Shown here: positions 44,952-53,981 of the stretch, one piece after another | How positions within the stretch are numbered: the stretch's first letter is position 1 | Layout: every line of letters starts with the position of its first letter | Origin: Alicyclobacillus sp. SP_1 | Lineage (GTDB): Bacteria; Bacillota; Bacilli; Alicyclobacillales; Alicyclobacillaceae | Length of the DNA stretch: 64,000 bases | Assembly: GCF_024706985.1 (NCBI RefSeq) | Contig: NZ_JAMCCX010000013.1 | Span: forward strand, 1 to 64,000 | Reading direction: 5' to 3' | Made by a program: the position numbers and the translations under genes | Notes under the pieces: generated by a model | What the model was told of the DNA's origin: nothing | The model's input: the letters and a program-made list of their open reading frames with translations, nothing else | The model's database searches: none

Positions 44952-45632
44952 ATGTTTAAAGCACTTGTCTTTGATTTTGATGGTACGATTCTCGATACGG
45001 AGACCGCTTGGTACACAGCTTTTCGTGAAGTTTACGCCAAGTATGGAGTAGAGTTGACACTCGAACAATATGCCGAGTGTATCGGCACAGATTGGCGGGT
45101 GTTTCATCCGTACGAGTATTTGGTGAATAAGTTACAGTCGGCGATAAATCTCGAGGAACTCCGGCAGAGCGTTGCGGCGCGCCACGCAGAACTCATGAAC
45201 CATGTGGAAATTCGCGCCGGCGTGGTGCCGCTTCTCTGTGAGGCGAAGAAAAGAGGACTAAAACTTGGAGTCGCCTCTAGTTCAAATCGTGCATGGGTTG
45301 AAAAGCACCTAAAGCAGGCCGGCTTGTTGCAAGAGTTTGAGTGCATTCGGACATCCGAAGACGTCGCTCGCGTCAAACCGAGTCCGGAACTCTACGAGAA
45401 GACTGTGGCGTGTTTGCAGGTGTCTGCACACGAGGCGATGGCCATCGAGGACTCTCCGAATGGAGCCCAAGCGGCGATTGCCGCTGGTCTGCGTTGTGTC
45501 GTGGCACCGAATGAGGTGACCCGTTCTCTTACTTTTCCACCTGCTCTGATTCGCCTTCGCTCTCTCTCGGACCTACCGGCGTCGGCGTTGCTCGATGATT
45601 CCTTGCTTGCCGGGCGGTCTGATTTGTTGTAG
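44952..45632 (+). CDS. HAD superfamily phosphatase (beta-phosphoglucomutase-like)
   Basis: 226 residues. HAD motif I FDFDGTILDTE, motif II ASSSN, motif III Lys in VKPSPELY and motif IV IEDSPNGAQAA are all present. The helical cap lies between motifs I and II, as in the subclass I beta-PGM/phosphoglycolate phosphatase group. It hydrolyses or isomerises a small phosphate ester; the substrate is not predictable. ATG 44952 follows AAAGGAG at 44936-44942. Its RBS region abuts the truncated binding-protein gene on the other strand. Confidence 0.9.
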   Translation: MFKALVFDFDGTILDTETAWYTAFREVYAKYGVELTLEQYAECIGTDWRVFHPYEYLVNKLQSAINLEELRQSVAARHAELMNHVEIRAGVVPLLCEAKKRGLKLGVASSSNRAWVEKHLKQAGLLQEFECIRTSEDVARVKPSPELYEKTVACLQVSAHEAMAIEDSPNGAQAAIAAGLRCVVAPNEVTRSLTFPPALIRLRSLSDLPASALLDDSLLAGRSDLL

Positions 45633-45661
45633 CTTAGTGAAGTCGGGGAGGGCATGCGGCG

Positions 45662-47146
45662 ATGGAGTGGACAATAGCGAAAACGTGGTCCAAGTTTGTG
45701 TACCCGTTTATTTTCCCGGCGAATCCAGCAGAAAGCTGTCAAGCGCAGTACAACAAATTGATTGAATATTTGGTTCGAAATCAAGGAGAGCATCAGCCAT
45801 GGGTGGAGAAAGCGTTTGAGGCGCATGAACTGGACAACATGCTCCCCTACGTCAAGCAGTACTTGCGGTTACCAAGCAATCATAGCCGCTTTGTTTTGGA
45901 TGCCCGCGTGGTAGCTCCAGACGATGTCTTTTTCTTTGAAGCTGATTGCGAATCCGAGACAGAGACCATCCGTTTTTCTATGTCGAGCATAGAACTGTAT
46001 CTGTTCTTTAATGGCGTCGGATTTGTCTCGATTGAAGTCCGCCCACCATCGTCCTCCGTTTTGTCGGACGGCTCGCCCCACGCTGCGGCTGTGACTTCGA
46101 GCGTATCCCCGGCAGAGTGGACCGTGGAAGACATCGAACGACTCAATTCGAGAGTCGCCTCGCTGTCGCGGGGGGAGATTTTCGTGGGGCCCCGAGGTCG
46201 TCGGCAGACGGTTGGGGAGATGTTGAAAGAAATTCTCAGCCCCCTCCAGAATTGCACCAGCTGTCCGACGTATATTCCTATGGTAGACCGGTTTCTTCCA
46301 GTCTACGGGGCGATTCTTCTACGTGCAAAAGACCAGAACGTGCCGGAACGGGATTCCATGGAGGCGATGGACGAAGAGTTTTTTCAGTTTGCCCAAAGTC
46401 ATTTGACGATTCTGCGGAAAACGTTCACTCCGAACAACATCAGCCACTTTTCGCAGATTCACCTCAATGACATGGAGCATCATTACATGCCGTATCACAA
46501 CGTCATTCACACCCAGTCTTTAGATGGCGGCTTTGTCTTGGCGTATGACAACGGCTTGCGTCACTTTTCCGGTGAACATCCACCGTCCATGGACTCGTTT
46601 CGGACCAATTATTTTTACATGATGCTCATCCCGTATCATCAGCGAACGAGTATTTTGCGCTATGCCATGGAGGCTGCAGACGCTGCCTTGGCCGAGACGC
46701 GCGGTGCCATGTTGCGCCAACTGCGGGAAGAGATTTACGACTTCACGTCCCGCTGCTACTTCAGCCAAGCATCGGTCAGCGAGGAGCGCGACAGACTCTA
46801 CCGCCGCTGGCAGAGCGCCTTCAATATCACCCAGATGTACAATGAGTTAAAAGAAGAAGTCCATGACATCGACAACTATTTGGCTGACGTCGAGCGTGCG
46901 CGCGAGCGCGAATTGCGAAACGCCTCCCTTGCTCGCGACAATCGAAATATGGCCCTGTTCAGTTTCATCACGTTGGTCTTTTTGCCCATCAGTCTGGTGC
47001 TCCAATTTGCCGAAGCATCCCCGGAACTGCGCGCTTGGATGCGCCCGGAAGGCGGGTTCGATCCGCTGATTCTCGCTCTGGTCCTCCTCGCTCTCTTCGG
47101 CGCGGCTATCTTCTACCTCATTGCCCGCTTTGTGCGTCGGCGATGA
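45662..47146 (+). CDS. CorA-like two-helix membrane protein
   Basis: 494 residues. A large soluble N-terminal part, a long helical region (about 340-430, MYNELKEEVHDIDNYL...) and two C-terminal helices (ALFSFITLVFLPISLVLQF and LILALVLLALFGAAIFYLI) give the overall plan of CorA/ZntB transporters. The GMN (or GIN) selectivity loop between the two helices is absent. The loop reads AEASPELRAWMRPEGGFDP. Mg2+ transport is therefore uncertain; it may be a CorA-derived sensor. It follows the HAD gene by 29 bases. Confidence 0.6.
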   Translation: MEWTIAKTWSKFVYPFIFPANPAESCQAQYNKLIEYLVRNQGEHQPWVEKAFEAHELDNMLPYVKQYLRLPSNHSRFVLDARVVAPDDVFFFEADCESETETIRFSMSSIELYLFFNGVGFVSIEVRPPSSSVLSDGSPHAAAVTSSVSPAEWTVEDIERLNSRVASLSRGEIFVGPRGRRQTVGEMLKEILSPLQNCTSCPTYIPMVDRFLPVYGAILLRAKDQNVPERDSMEAMDEEFFQFAQSHLTILRKTFTPNNISHFSQIHLNDMEHHYMPYHNVIHTQSLDGGFVLAYDNGLRHFSGEHPPSMDSFRTNYFYMMLIPYHQRTSILRYAMEAADAALAETRGAMLRQLREEIYDFTSRCYFSQASVSEERDRLYRRWQSAFNITQMYNELKEEVHDIDNYLADVERARERELRNASLARDNRNMALFSFITLVFLPISLVLQFAEASPELRAWMRPEGGFDPLILALVLLALFGAAIFYLIARFVRRR

Positions 47147-47293
47147 GGCGTGGGTTCCCACCCGATATTCGGTGCCTCGGGAATCCACTCTCGTCTCCAC
47201 CACTTTGCCACAATGTCTACATGAAACATTGACGTCTCAGGCTCCACTCATCAGTACAATCTCTCTAGTTCCACGCGAGAGAGGAGACTGACG

Positions 47294-47833
47294 GTGTCTG
47301 CGAAACGCAATCAACACTGGGTGGCACTCTGCAGTGTTGCCATCGGAATGATCTATGCGGCCGGATATGCGGTCACCCGGCCGGAAGTCTCTGCACAGGC
47401 AGCCTCATCCAACAACCCATTGGCGCCACAGACCCATTCTGCGGCCGCGAATGCCGTTGCAAAGAACAGCACGCTCCACCAGACAAAGCCATCCACTTCC
47501 TCGAAACCATCCGGTTTCACGTCCGCACCACAAACGGCAAAATCATCAACCACAGCCCAGCAAAAATATAAAGATGGGACGTTCCATGGATATGGTACGA
47601 ATGCCTTCGGCACCGTGGCGGTTCAGTTGACCATCGTGCGCGGCAAAATTACTTCTGTTCAAATCACACAGTGCTCTACGCATTATCCACAATCGTTTAT
47701 CGATCCGGTCTTGCCAAACGAAGTCCTCTCTCTCCAAAGTTATCAAATCGACGCGGTGTCCGGCGCGACCGAAAGTTCGATGGACTTTGCTATGGCCGTT
47801 TACCAAGCTTTGCAAGCTGCGACGGTCGCCTAA
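47294..47833 (+). CDS. exported FMN-binding domain protein
   Basis: 179 residues. Signal anchor (VALCSVAIGMIYAAGYAV), a Ser/Thr/Ala linker (about 35-95) and one FMN-binding domain (PF04205-like) with DGTFHGYG, IVRGKITSVQI and the flavinylation motif DAVSGATESS. The Thr of SGAT is the expected site where ApbE attaches FMN. This makes it an extracytoplasmic electron carrier. GTG start after GAGAGGAGA. The next gene encodes ApbE, so the modifying enzyme is encoded next to its substrate. Confidence 0.88.
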   Translation: MSAKRNQHWVALCSVAIGMIYAAGYAVTRPEVSAQAASSNNPLAPQTHSAAANAVAKNSTLHQTKPSTSSKPSGFTSAPQTAKSSTTAQQKYKDGTFHGYGTNAFGTVAVQLTIVRGKITSVQITQCSTHYPQSFIDPVLPNEVLSLQSYQIDAVSGATESSMDFAMAVYQALQAATVA

Positions 47834-47854
47834 CGGGAAGAGAGGAAGACGAGG

Positions 47855-48940
47855 ATGCAAAGGACGATGGTGCAGTCGGAGTTGGCGATGGGGACGATGG
47901 TCACCCTGACAGTGGTCACGGACGCATCGTCGCGTGCGACGAAGGAGCGCATGCTCAGTGCCTGGCAGGCCATCCGAGATGTGGAGCGCGCGTGCAGTCG
48001 ATTTGATGCAAAAAGTGAGCTCTCTCAACTGACGCATCGCGTGGGAGACTCTGTGCGCGTTTCCCCCCTGCTGTTTAGTGCGCTCCACTTCGCTTTGGAG
48101 ATGGCCATGGCCACGGATGGCGTGTTCGATCCGACCGTGGGCCAGACCTTAGAGCAACTAGGCTTCACTACGCATTATCTGACGGGTCAAGACGTGCGCC
48201 TCGAGCGAGATTCACACGGCGAAAGTCTCGGAGAGAATGCGTGTCAACCCTCGGGGCTCGCGGGTTCCATGGATGAAGGCCGGCCATTCGGCGGGATGTG
48301 CGCTTCCATCGACGCATCCGACGCATCGGTGGATTGTGCGACCTATCGAGATGTGGAGTTGGACCATGAAGCGCAATCGGTGCGGCTCCACAAGCCGCTG
48401 CTGCTCGACCTCGGGGCAGTGGCGAAAGGGCTCGCGGTGGATTTGGCCTTGCGCGAGTTGAGGTCGCTTCCGGGCGTTCTCGTCAATGCGGGCGGGGACA
48501 TCGCTGCGTTGGGGCAAAATGCCTGTGGAAAACCGTGGCGGGTAGGCGTGCGAAATCCCTTTGACCCCGCGGGCGGACCCCTGTTCACGGTGCAGCTACA
48601 CGACGAGTCCATGTGCACCTCGGGCACGTACGAACGGCGTAGCCCCGTCCATCCCAGAGGGCATCATCTGGTTCACGGGCATCGACGAGAATGTTGCTCG
48701 GAAGTGGTGAGCAGTACCGTGCTCAGTCCGTACTGCATGATGTCGGATGCGTTTTCCACGGCGGCCTTGCTGCTCGGTATGGCCGACGGAACGCGCTTGC
48801 TTGGGGAACAGGGTATACCGGGCATTCTCGTCAGTGAGACAGGAACTCTTCAATGGACTGAGGCAATGAAGGAGAGAATCGAACATGGGCGTGCAGTTTC
48901 GGCAGCGGATCGACAAAAGAACGACTACCAGACCCCTTAA
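47855..48940 (+). CDS. apbE: FAD:protein FMN transferase (ApbE)
   Basis: 361 residues. ApbE fold with MGTMVTLTVV at the N-terminus, FDPTVGQTLEQLGF, LDLGAVAKGLAVDLAL, VNAGGDIAALG and the Mg/FAD-binding region SMCTSGTYERR and SDAFSTAALLLG. It transfers FMN from FAD to the SGAT threonine of partner proteins. It lacks a clear signal peptide or lipobox, so its side of the membrane is unclear. An insertion of about 40 residues (RLERDSHGESLGENACQPSG...) separates two core segments. Confidence 0.92.
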   Translation: MQRTMVQSELAMGTMVTLTVVTDASSRATKERMLSAWQAIRDVERACSRFDAKSELSQLTHRVGDSVRVSPLLFSALHFALEMAMATDGVFDPTVGQTLEQLGFTTHYLTGQDVRLERDSHGESLGENACQPSGLAGSMDEGRPFGGMCASIDASDASVDCATYRDVELDHEAQSVRLHKPLLLDLGAVAKGLAVDLALRELRSLPGVLVNAGGDIAALGQNACGKPWRVGVRNPFDPAGGPLFTVQLHDESMCTSGTYERRSPVHPRGHHLVHGHRRECCSEVVSSTVLSPYCMMSDAFSTAALLLGMADGTRLLGEQGIPGILVSETGTLQWTEAMKERIEHGRAVSAADRQKNDYQTP

Positions 48941-49733
48941 ATTTTCCTATCTGAAGACGCCAAAGAGATATGTCTTTGCTGTATTGTCTGTCTTGACTTT
49001 GCTCGCCATGCTGCATCGTCAAGACGCTGGTGGACTGCGCAATGTGTTGATAGGTATGGGCACCGCTGTGGTGGTGGACGGCACGGTCGCCATACTCCAG
49101 CGGAGAAAGAAGTGGTTCTCGGACGGCGGTCTTGTCACAGGGTTGCTCGTGGCCGATATTCTCAACTCGAACACGGCGTGGTACGAGGTTGTGGTCATCA
49201 CTGCACTGGCGCTCACCTCGAAACATGTCCTGAAAGTGGGTCGTAAGCCGATTTTCAATCCGGCGGCTGTTGGATTGTTATTTGCATTAATGCTTTTTCA
49301 TAGCGGTCAGAGTTGGTGGGGAAGTTTGTCCATGCTTCCTTGGTGGTGCGCTATCTTTCTTCTAGTTGGGGGGCTGTTAGTGGCTCAGCGTGTAAAGAAG
49401 GTGCCGCAGACACTCGCATTCCTAGGTACCTACTTCACGCTGTTGCTTCTCTTTGCAATGCTGCACATTGGCTTGCCGTCCGATTCACCCGGCGATGCAC
49501 TGCGCGCTCCGTTTGTGAATTCGGCGCTCTACCTCGCGTTTTTTATGTTGACCGATCCGCCGACGTCTCCCCCCACTCTTCGCCACCAGGTGTTCTTTGG
49601 TTTCTTTGCGGCCGCGGTGGGTGTTACTTTCTTCGCTGTCCACGGGGGACTTTCGTACCTGCTCATTGGACTGCTGGCCGCCAATGTTTGGAAAGCGTGG
49701 GTGAGTAGGAGGCCGAAGAGTCCAACCCGTTGA
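48885..49733 (+). CDS. NqrB/RnfD-like membrane protein
   Basis: 282 residues with about nine helices. The family pattern is VLIGMGTAVVVDGTVAIL, KPIFNPAAVGLL (the conserved NPAA turn) and FMLTDPPTSPPT. Such proteins pass electrons between quinone or cytosolic flavoproteins and external FMN domains. The start overlaps the apbE 3' end by 56 bases, which indicates tight co-expression. AAGGAGA upstream of ATG 48885. It completes a three-gene module with the FMN-binding protein and ApbE. Confidence 0.85.
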   Translation: MGVQFRQRIDKRTTTRPLKFSYLKTPKRYVFAVLSVLTLLAMLHRQDAGGLRNVLIGMGTAVVVDGTVAILQRRKKWFSDGGLVTGLLVADILNSNTAWYEVVVITALALTSKHVLKVGRKPIFNPAAVGLLFALMLFHSGQSWWGSLSMLPWWCAIFLLVGGLLVAQRVKKVPQTLAFLGTYFTLLLLFAMLHIGLPSDSPGDALRAPFVNSALYLAFFMLTDPPTSPPTLRHQVFFGFFAAAVGVTFFAVHGGLSYLLIGLLAANVWKAWVSRRPKSPTR

Positions 49734-49765
49734 CGAATGAAGGTCTCTTTCCCGGGCAGAATGGG

Positions 49766-49854
49766 GCAAGGTTGGCTGGTTGAGTGGACGTGGCTGTAGG
49801 ACACACATCCGGATTTCGGGCGTCCGTGAAAGGTGCCAAGGTTGGCTAGTTGAG
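49766..49854 (+). repeat. 18-bp direct repeat, two copies 70 bases apart
   Basis: CAAGGTTGGCTGGTTGAG (49767-49784) and CAAGGTTGGCTAGTTGAG (49837-49854) differ at one base. They lie between the NqrB-like gene and the insertion element. Before the insertion they would have been just downstream of the polymerase gene that ends at 53982. Function unknown. Confidence 0.6.
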
Positions 49855-50026
49855 AAGACTCGTCCAGCCGAACCTAGGCATCCTTGCGGGTGAAGTAACG
49901 AAATCTCTGGTCTCGACTAACACTACAACGTAGTATAAAATAACGCTGGACGTGGACGAAAAGTCGTGGTACAGTGAAGGTGGGATTCGGTTGTTGGGCA
50001 CTTTTGGGAGATAGGATGAGCATCGA

Positions 50027-51576
50027 ATGGACGTCTTATGGACTGACCAGTCTTTTGTCGGCACCTTAAGCGACTTCCAACCTCTTTCTTTTGTCTTGGT
50101 GAATGGCACCAAAGATGAAGGGGTTTGGGATCATATGGTTCGCACGTGGCATTATCTTGGCTACGACAGGATGATTGGTCAAAGGCTAAAATATTTGGTG
50201 TATTCTCGAAACGTTCCTATTGCTGCTATCAGCTTTAACCGGGCCGCATTTCGTGTAGGTGTGCGGGATGCTTGGTTAGAATGGCAGGAAGAAGGTAGGA
50301 AAGAACTCCTTCCCCATGTGGTCAATAACAACCGATTTCTCATTTTGCCATGGGTTCGCATCAAGAACCTGGCTTCTCATATTTTGGCGAAGTCCCTTCG
50401 AATGCTCAAGAACGATTGGACCAGACTGTACGATGTAGAGCCATATGCGGTTGAGACCTTCGTAGATTTCAATCGTTATCAGGGGATTTGCTATACAGCT
50501 GCCAACTGGAGCTATCTCGGCGAGACCCGCGGATTTGGTAAGGTTGGAAAAGTCTTTGTGTACCATGGAAACCGCAAGGGCGTATTTCTTTACATATTGA
50601 ACCGTAAGCTGCTACGGATGATTTCCCGACTCCCAAAACCAGAGCGACCGAATCCCAATTTGGTTCGTGTGAGGTCATGGGATATGATGCTTAGCGCACC
50701 GGACTGGAGTCCAGAATTGTTTGACGAAATTGGATTGAATGAGCAATCCGTTGCCGAACTGGGGCCCGCTCTGGCTGATTACCTGAACACCTATTCGTCC
50801 TGTTATTCTCGTAGTGAACAGCAAGAAAACGGTGAAACGTATATCAAGGGATTGCTTTGCGATTTGGATCGCAAGAGTATCGAACCAATTGCCCTGCGGT
50901 ATCGGGACGAAAAGGCAGTTCGTACGATGCAACTCTTTCTGAAAGATGCGCCGTGGGATGAACAGCAGATGAAACAGTGCTATCAGAACCGGGTTCGCAT
51001 GCTGGCCAATGATCCAAATGGCATGATTACGGTAGACGGCTCCGATTTTGCAAAGAAGGGAAAAAACTCTGCCGGCGTTCACCGCCAGTATTGCGGAAGT
51101 AAAGGGAAGGTTGAAAACTGCCAGGCGGGCGTATTCATTGGTTACGCCGGAGCGAGTGGTTACGGATTGCTGGATTCCAAACTCTATCTTCCCCAAGTAT
51201 GGTTCGACGAGGAGCACAAAGAACTCTGGCCGAAATGCGACATTCCCGAAACCACGGAATTTCGCACCAAACCACAGTTGGCGCTCGAGATGATTCAGGA
51301 AGTCGTCAGAGAGCACGATTTTCGGTTCAAATGGGTCGGCTGCGACGGCGCATTTGGTTGTGACGCAGAATTCCGCAAGGGTCTACCTGAATCTTTGTTA
51401 TTCTTCGCGGATGTCCATAGTACTCAACGTGTCTTCCGGGAACGCCCCAATTGGATACTGCCAGAACGAAAGGGGCGTGGCCGACGACCAACCAAGATGG
51501 TACCTTCTGTTCCAGCTGAGCCGGTGTCCGCAATCGCAGAGGACGAATCTGCACCGTGGGAAGAAATTGTGTTAAT
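50027..51576 (+). pseudogene. DUF4338 (DruA-like)-IS701 transposase fusion, 5' fragment
   Basis: About 516 residues of the original gene. Residues 1 to about 270 form a DUF4338 domain like DruA of the Druantia defence system: HYLGYDRMIGQRLKYLVY, NNNRFLILPWVRIKNLAS, VETFVDFNRYQGICYTAANW and YLGETRGFGK. The rest is an IS701-family DDE domain with VDGSDFAKKG (first Asp) and WVGCDGAFGCDAEF (second Asp). The frame is cut at 51576 by the nested element; reading through continues only into that element. Joining 51576 to 53422 restores EEIVLMDGSKGP, so the interruption is recent. Confidence 0.88.
51571..51576 (+). repeat. target-site duplication of the nested IS, left copy
   Basis: GTTAAT, repeated at 53416-53421 directly outside the right inverted repeat. 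Confidence 0.85.
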
Positions 51577-53415
51577 CGGAAGTTCACTGTTTAAAAACAG
51601 CCAGGATCGCAGTCCCAGCAAGGGTTTTGGTCCCTGTGGAACAAAGCGATTCTGGCTACTTTACAAAACCACACCCAGTGCATCCAAGATTTTTTGCTGG
51701 TACGCGTCCGGCTGTGTGACTTGTTCAAATGTTTTCCCCGCACATTCCACGGTGTTCCGCTGGAGCGATTTTAAACGCTCCATCACCAGCCGGAAACTAC
51801 CGTATGTTTCTGCATCCTGTTCCTTCAATGTACGGAGACTCCTTACCATATGCCATTGCACGTAATACGCCAACATGCACAAGAATACATGCGCTCGAAC
51901 CCGATCTTCCAGGCGATGAAACACCGGACGCAACTCCAATTGCAGACTCTTCATATTCCGAAATGCCTGCTCCACTTGTTGCAACCCTTTGTAGGTTTTC
52001 ACCACTTCGTCCATGGACATCTCCTCGTGAGGAACATCCGTGCGGACGATGTAGATCCCATCCAGTCGTGATTCTTTCTCGATTCGTGCTTCGTCTCGTC
52101 TGTATTGGAATGTCCCGTCTGAGATTTCCAGGATGAAGTGTTTCGCCATTTTGTGCTTGTCAATGACCTTGCCAACCGCCAGTCCGATTTTATCGGCAGT
52201 AACCAACTTACCAGTCTCAACGCGAACGCGGATCTTTTCCAAGTTTCGCTCCGTGGCCAACAGGAGGTCTTGACGGTTACGACGTCGTTCCTCTGTCATC
52301 AGTGGATTGCGATTGAGCACCAACCGTTCTCCCTCGTAATCAGGATGCTCAATTTCAGCAACATCCCGCTCATCAAACAGCGACAACTGAAACGCGCCAT
52401 CCTCATATAGATGTTGGATGTCCCTGGCCCGAAGTGCCGTAATCCAGTCGTAGCCCACATTCTTCAGGTCAATGATTCGAGTCTTGGTGATCATTCCTCG
52501 GTCGCCGACCAATACCACCCTGCGCAGCCCGTACTTCTCACGCAGGCGAGTCATCTGGTCTTCCAGGGTTTTTGCATCCGTACGATTCCCCGGAAAGACT
52601 TCGACAGCAACTGGGCATCCGTCTTTATTCGTCATCAGTCCATATGTGAATTGCTTCTTACTGCGCTTCTTGTCCCTGCTGTATCCAAAGGCCGCGAGGG
52701 GACAGTGTGTACCTTCCAGGTAAGACGACGATAAATCATACAGAACCAACGCGCCTTCTTCCAGATGTTTCTTCGCCAGCTTTTTCTCAAGGATTGATTG
52801 GCGAGCAAACAGTGTATCCATGGCTTCATACAAGGCATTGGGAGATATAGATTCCGGCAGTGATAGCAGGGAGCCAAGGGTCGTCTGTTGCCAATACGCG
52901 GCAGTAAATCGTTTTGAACCTGGTTCAACCAAACGGGCTGTCATCATCCCAAGTACGATGGAACGCCACAACGCATCACCGCCAAGCATTTTATCTAAAC
53001 CAATCTTACGGATCACGGAAAGTATCGCACACACAGCGCCGTGAGACTTAGACGATGTAATTTTCAACACGTCCGTAGCGGAGATGAAGGCTTCCCCTTT
53101 CAGTGCCCGTCGAATGATGTCAACAACATCCTCAGGAAGAGCAGACAAATTGGCCAAAGTCCGGTGCTTCACCTTACCGTCTTCGCGGTAGGTTTGGCGC
53201 AGGAGGGTGGAGGAGTAGGTCTTGCCTTTATAGGTTCGATTGGTTATGGCTACGTGCATTGCTTTTGAGTGAGTTTTCATAGCATTCATATTCGACATTC
53301 ATAACAAAAGTCCTTCTCTACAAATAATATTTTAGTGGCTACAAAATATGGTAGAAAACACCCTTGATGCCCTGTCATTCAAGGCATCAAGGGCTCAACG
53401 CTCAGTGAACTTCCG
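51577..53415 (-). mobile_element. IS1634-type insertion sequence
   Basis: A 1839-bp element with perfect 13-bp terminal inverted repeats CGGAAGTTCACTG (51577-51589) and CAGTGAACTTCCG (53403-53415), flanked by the 6-base duplication GTTAAT. It carries one transposase gene on the minus strand. It interrupts the transposase of the surrounding IS701-type element. Confidence 0.9.
51661..53298 (-). CDS. IS1634 family transposase
   Basis: 545 residues, intact. N-terminal segment with TNRTYKGKTYSSTLLRQTYR, an RNase H-like DDE core (VLYDLSSSYLEG, TYGLMTNKDGCPVAVEVFPGN, VVLVGDRGMITKTRI) and a C-terminal helical part with VVKTYKGLQQVEQAFRNMKS, the Y-(2)-E motif that holds the last catalytic Glu. It occupies nearly the whole element. 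The element may still be active because the frame and both ends are intact. Confidence 0.92.
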   Translation of the reverse strand: MSNMNAMKTHSKAMHVAITNRTYKGKTYSSTLLRQTYREDGKVKHRTLANLSALPEDVVDIIRRALKGEAFISATDVLKITSSKSHGAVCAILSVIRKIGLDKMLGGDALWRSIVLGMMTARLVEPGSKRFTAAYWQQTTLGSLLSLPESISPNALYEAMDTLFARQSILEKKLAKKHLEEGALVLYDLSSSYLEGTHCPLAAFGYSRDKKRSKKQFTYGLMTNKDGCPVAVEVFPGNRTDAKTLEDQMTRLREKYGLRRVVLVGDRGMITKTRIIDLKNVGYDWITALRARDIQHLYEDGAFQLSLFDERDVAEIEHPDYEGERLVLNRNPLMTEERRRNRQDLLLATERNLEKIRVRVETGKLVTADKIGLAVGKVIDKHKMAKHFILEISDGTFQYRRDEARIEKESRLDGIYIVRTDVPHEEMSMDEVVKTYKGLQQVEQAFRNMKSLQLELRPVFHRLEDRVRAHVFLCMLAYYVQWHMVRSLRTLKEQDAETYGSFRLVMERLKSLQRNTVECAGKTFEQVTQPDAYQQKILDALGVVL

Positions 53416-53421
53416 GTTAAT
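53416..53421 (+). repeat. target-site duplication of the nested IS, right copy
   Basis: GTTAAT, matching 51571-51576. Confidence 0.85.
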
Positions 53422-53946
53422 GGACGGTTCCAAGGGGCCCGTGCACACCATGGTGAAGAATTGCCGTGTCGTGGAACAGCAGGGTGACCGCGATGGAGAC
53501 GAAGTGTGGCTTTACATCCGCAAATATGAAGATGGCCGGATCAAATATGCGGTGAGCAACGCGCCGGGGAGCGCTGACATCCAAGACCTTCATCATGCAG
53601 CCACTTTGCGTTGGCCCATCGAGCAAAGTTTTCAAGAGTGTAAGAGTTTCCTGGGTATGGCCGACTATGAAACCCGCTCTTACATAGGATGGCGTCGGCA
53701 CATGCTACTCGTGATGGTCTCGCACCTGTTCGTTTTGGAAGTTCGACTTCGATTTCAAAAAAAAACGAACGCGGAGATCGTACTGCCGTCCTAACAATGC
53801 CCCAAGCACTCATTTTGATCAAAGCCGCAATGCCACCACAACCTTACACTATCCAAAGAGCCGTGCGGAACGTCGCATACTACCAAAAATCCAATGCCAA
53901 GGCTTATCGTTCACACAAGAAACGACGCCTGAAAAATGCTGCTTAA
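53422..53946 (+). pseudogene. DUF4338-IS701 transposase, 3' fragment with frame break
   Basis: The 3' part encodes MDGSKGPVHTMVKNCRVV and RWPIEQSFQECKSFLGM, which carries the catalytic Glu. In this frame it stops at 53794. The conserved C-terminal tail (LTMPQALILIKAAMPP ... YRSHKKRRLKNAA) is in the -1 frame and ends at 53946. The switch point is a run of nine A (53757-53765). It is either a slippage mutation, a sequencing error in a homopolymer, or programmed -1 frameshifting. Confidence 0.8.
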
Positions 53947-53981
53947 GCTAATTGCTTTCAAGACCAAACTACGTTGTAGTG

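Larger units (their letters stand above)
49921..53981 (+). mobile_element. IS701-type element with DUF4338-transposase, interrupted
   Basis: The ends are CACTACAACGTAGT at 49921-49934 and its exact reverse complement at 53968-53981 (14-bp terminal inverted repeat). The direct duplication CTAA flanks it at 49917-49920 and 53982-53985; four bases of the YTAR type is what IS701 elements make. Without the nested element (51577-53415) and its 6-base duplication, the element is about 2.2 kb and encodes one transposase. Confidence 0.85.

Noticed and set aside
45662-47146. Functional CorA magnesium transporter
   Set aside because: The two C-terminal helices fit, but the GMN-type selectivity loop is absent, so only a CorA-like call is kept.
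50027-51576. Complete Druantia-type anti-phage system
   Set aside because: Only the DUF4338 (DruA-like) domain is present, fused to a transposase and bounded by IS ends. No DruB-E helicase or partner genes lie nearby.
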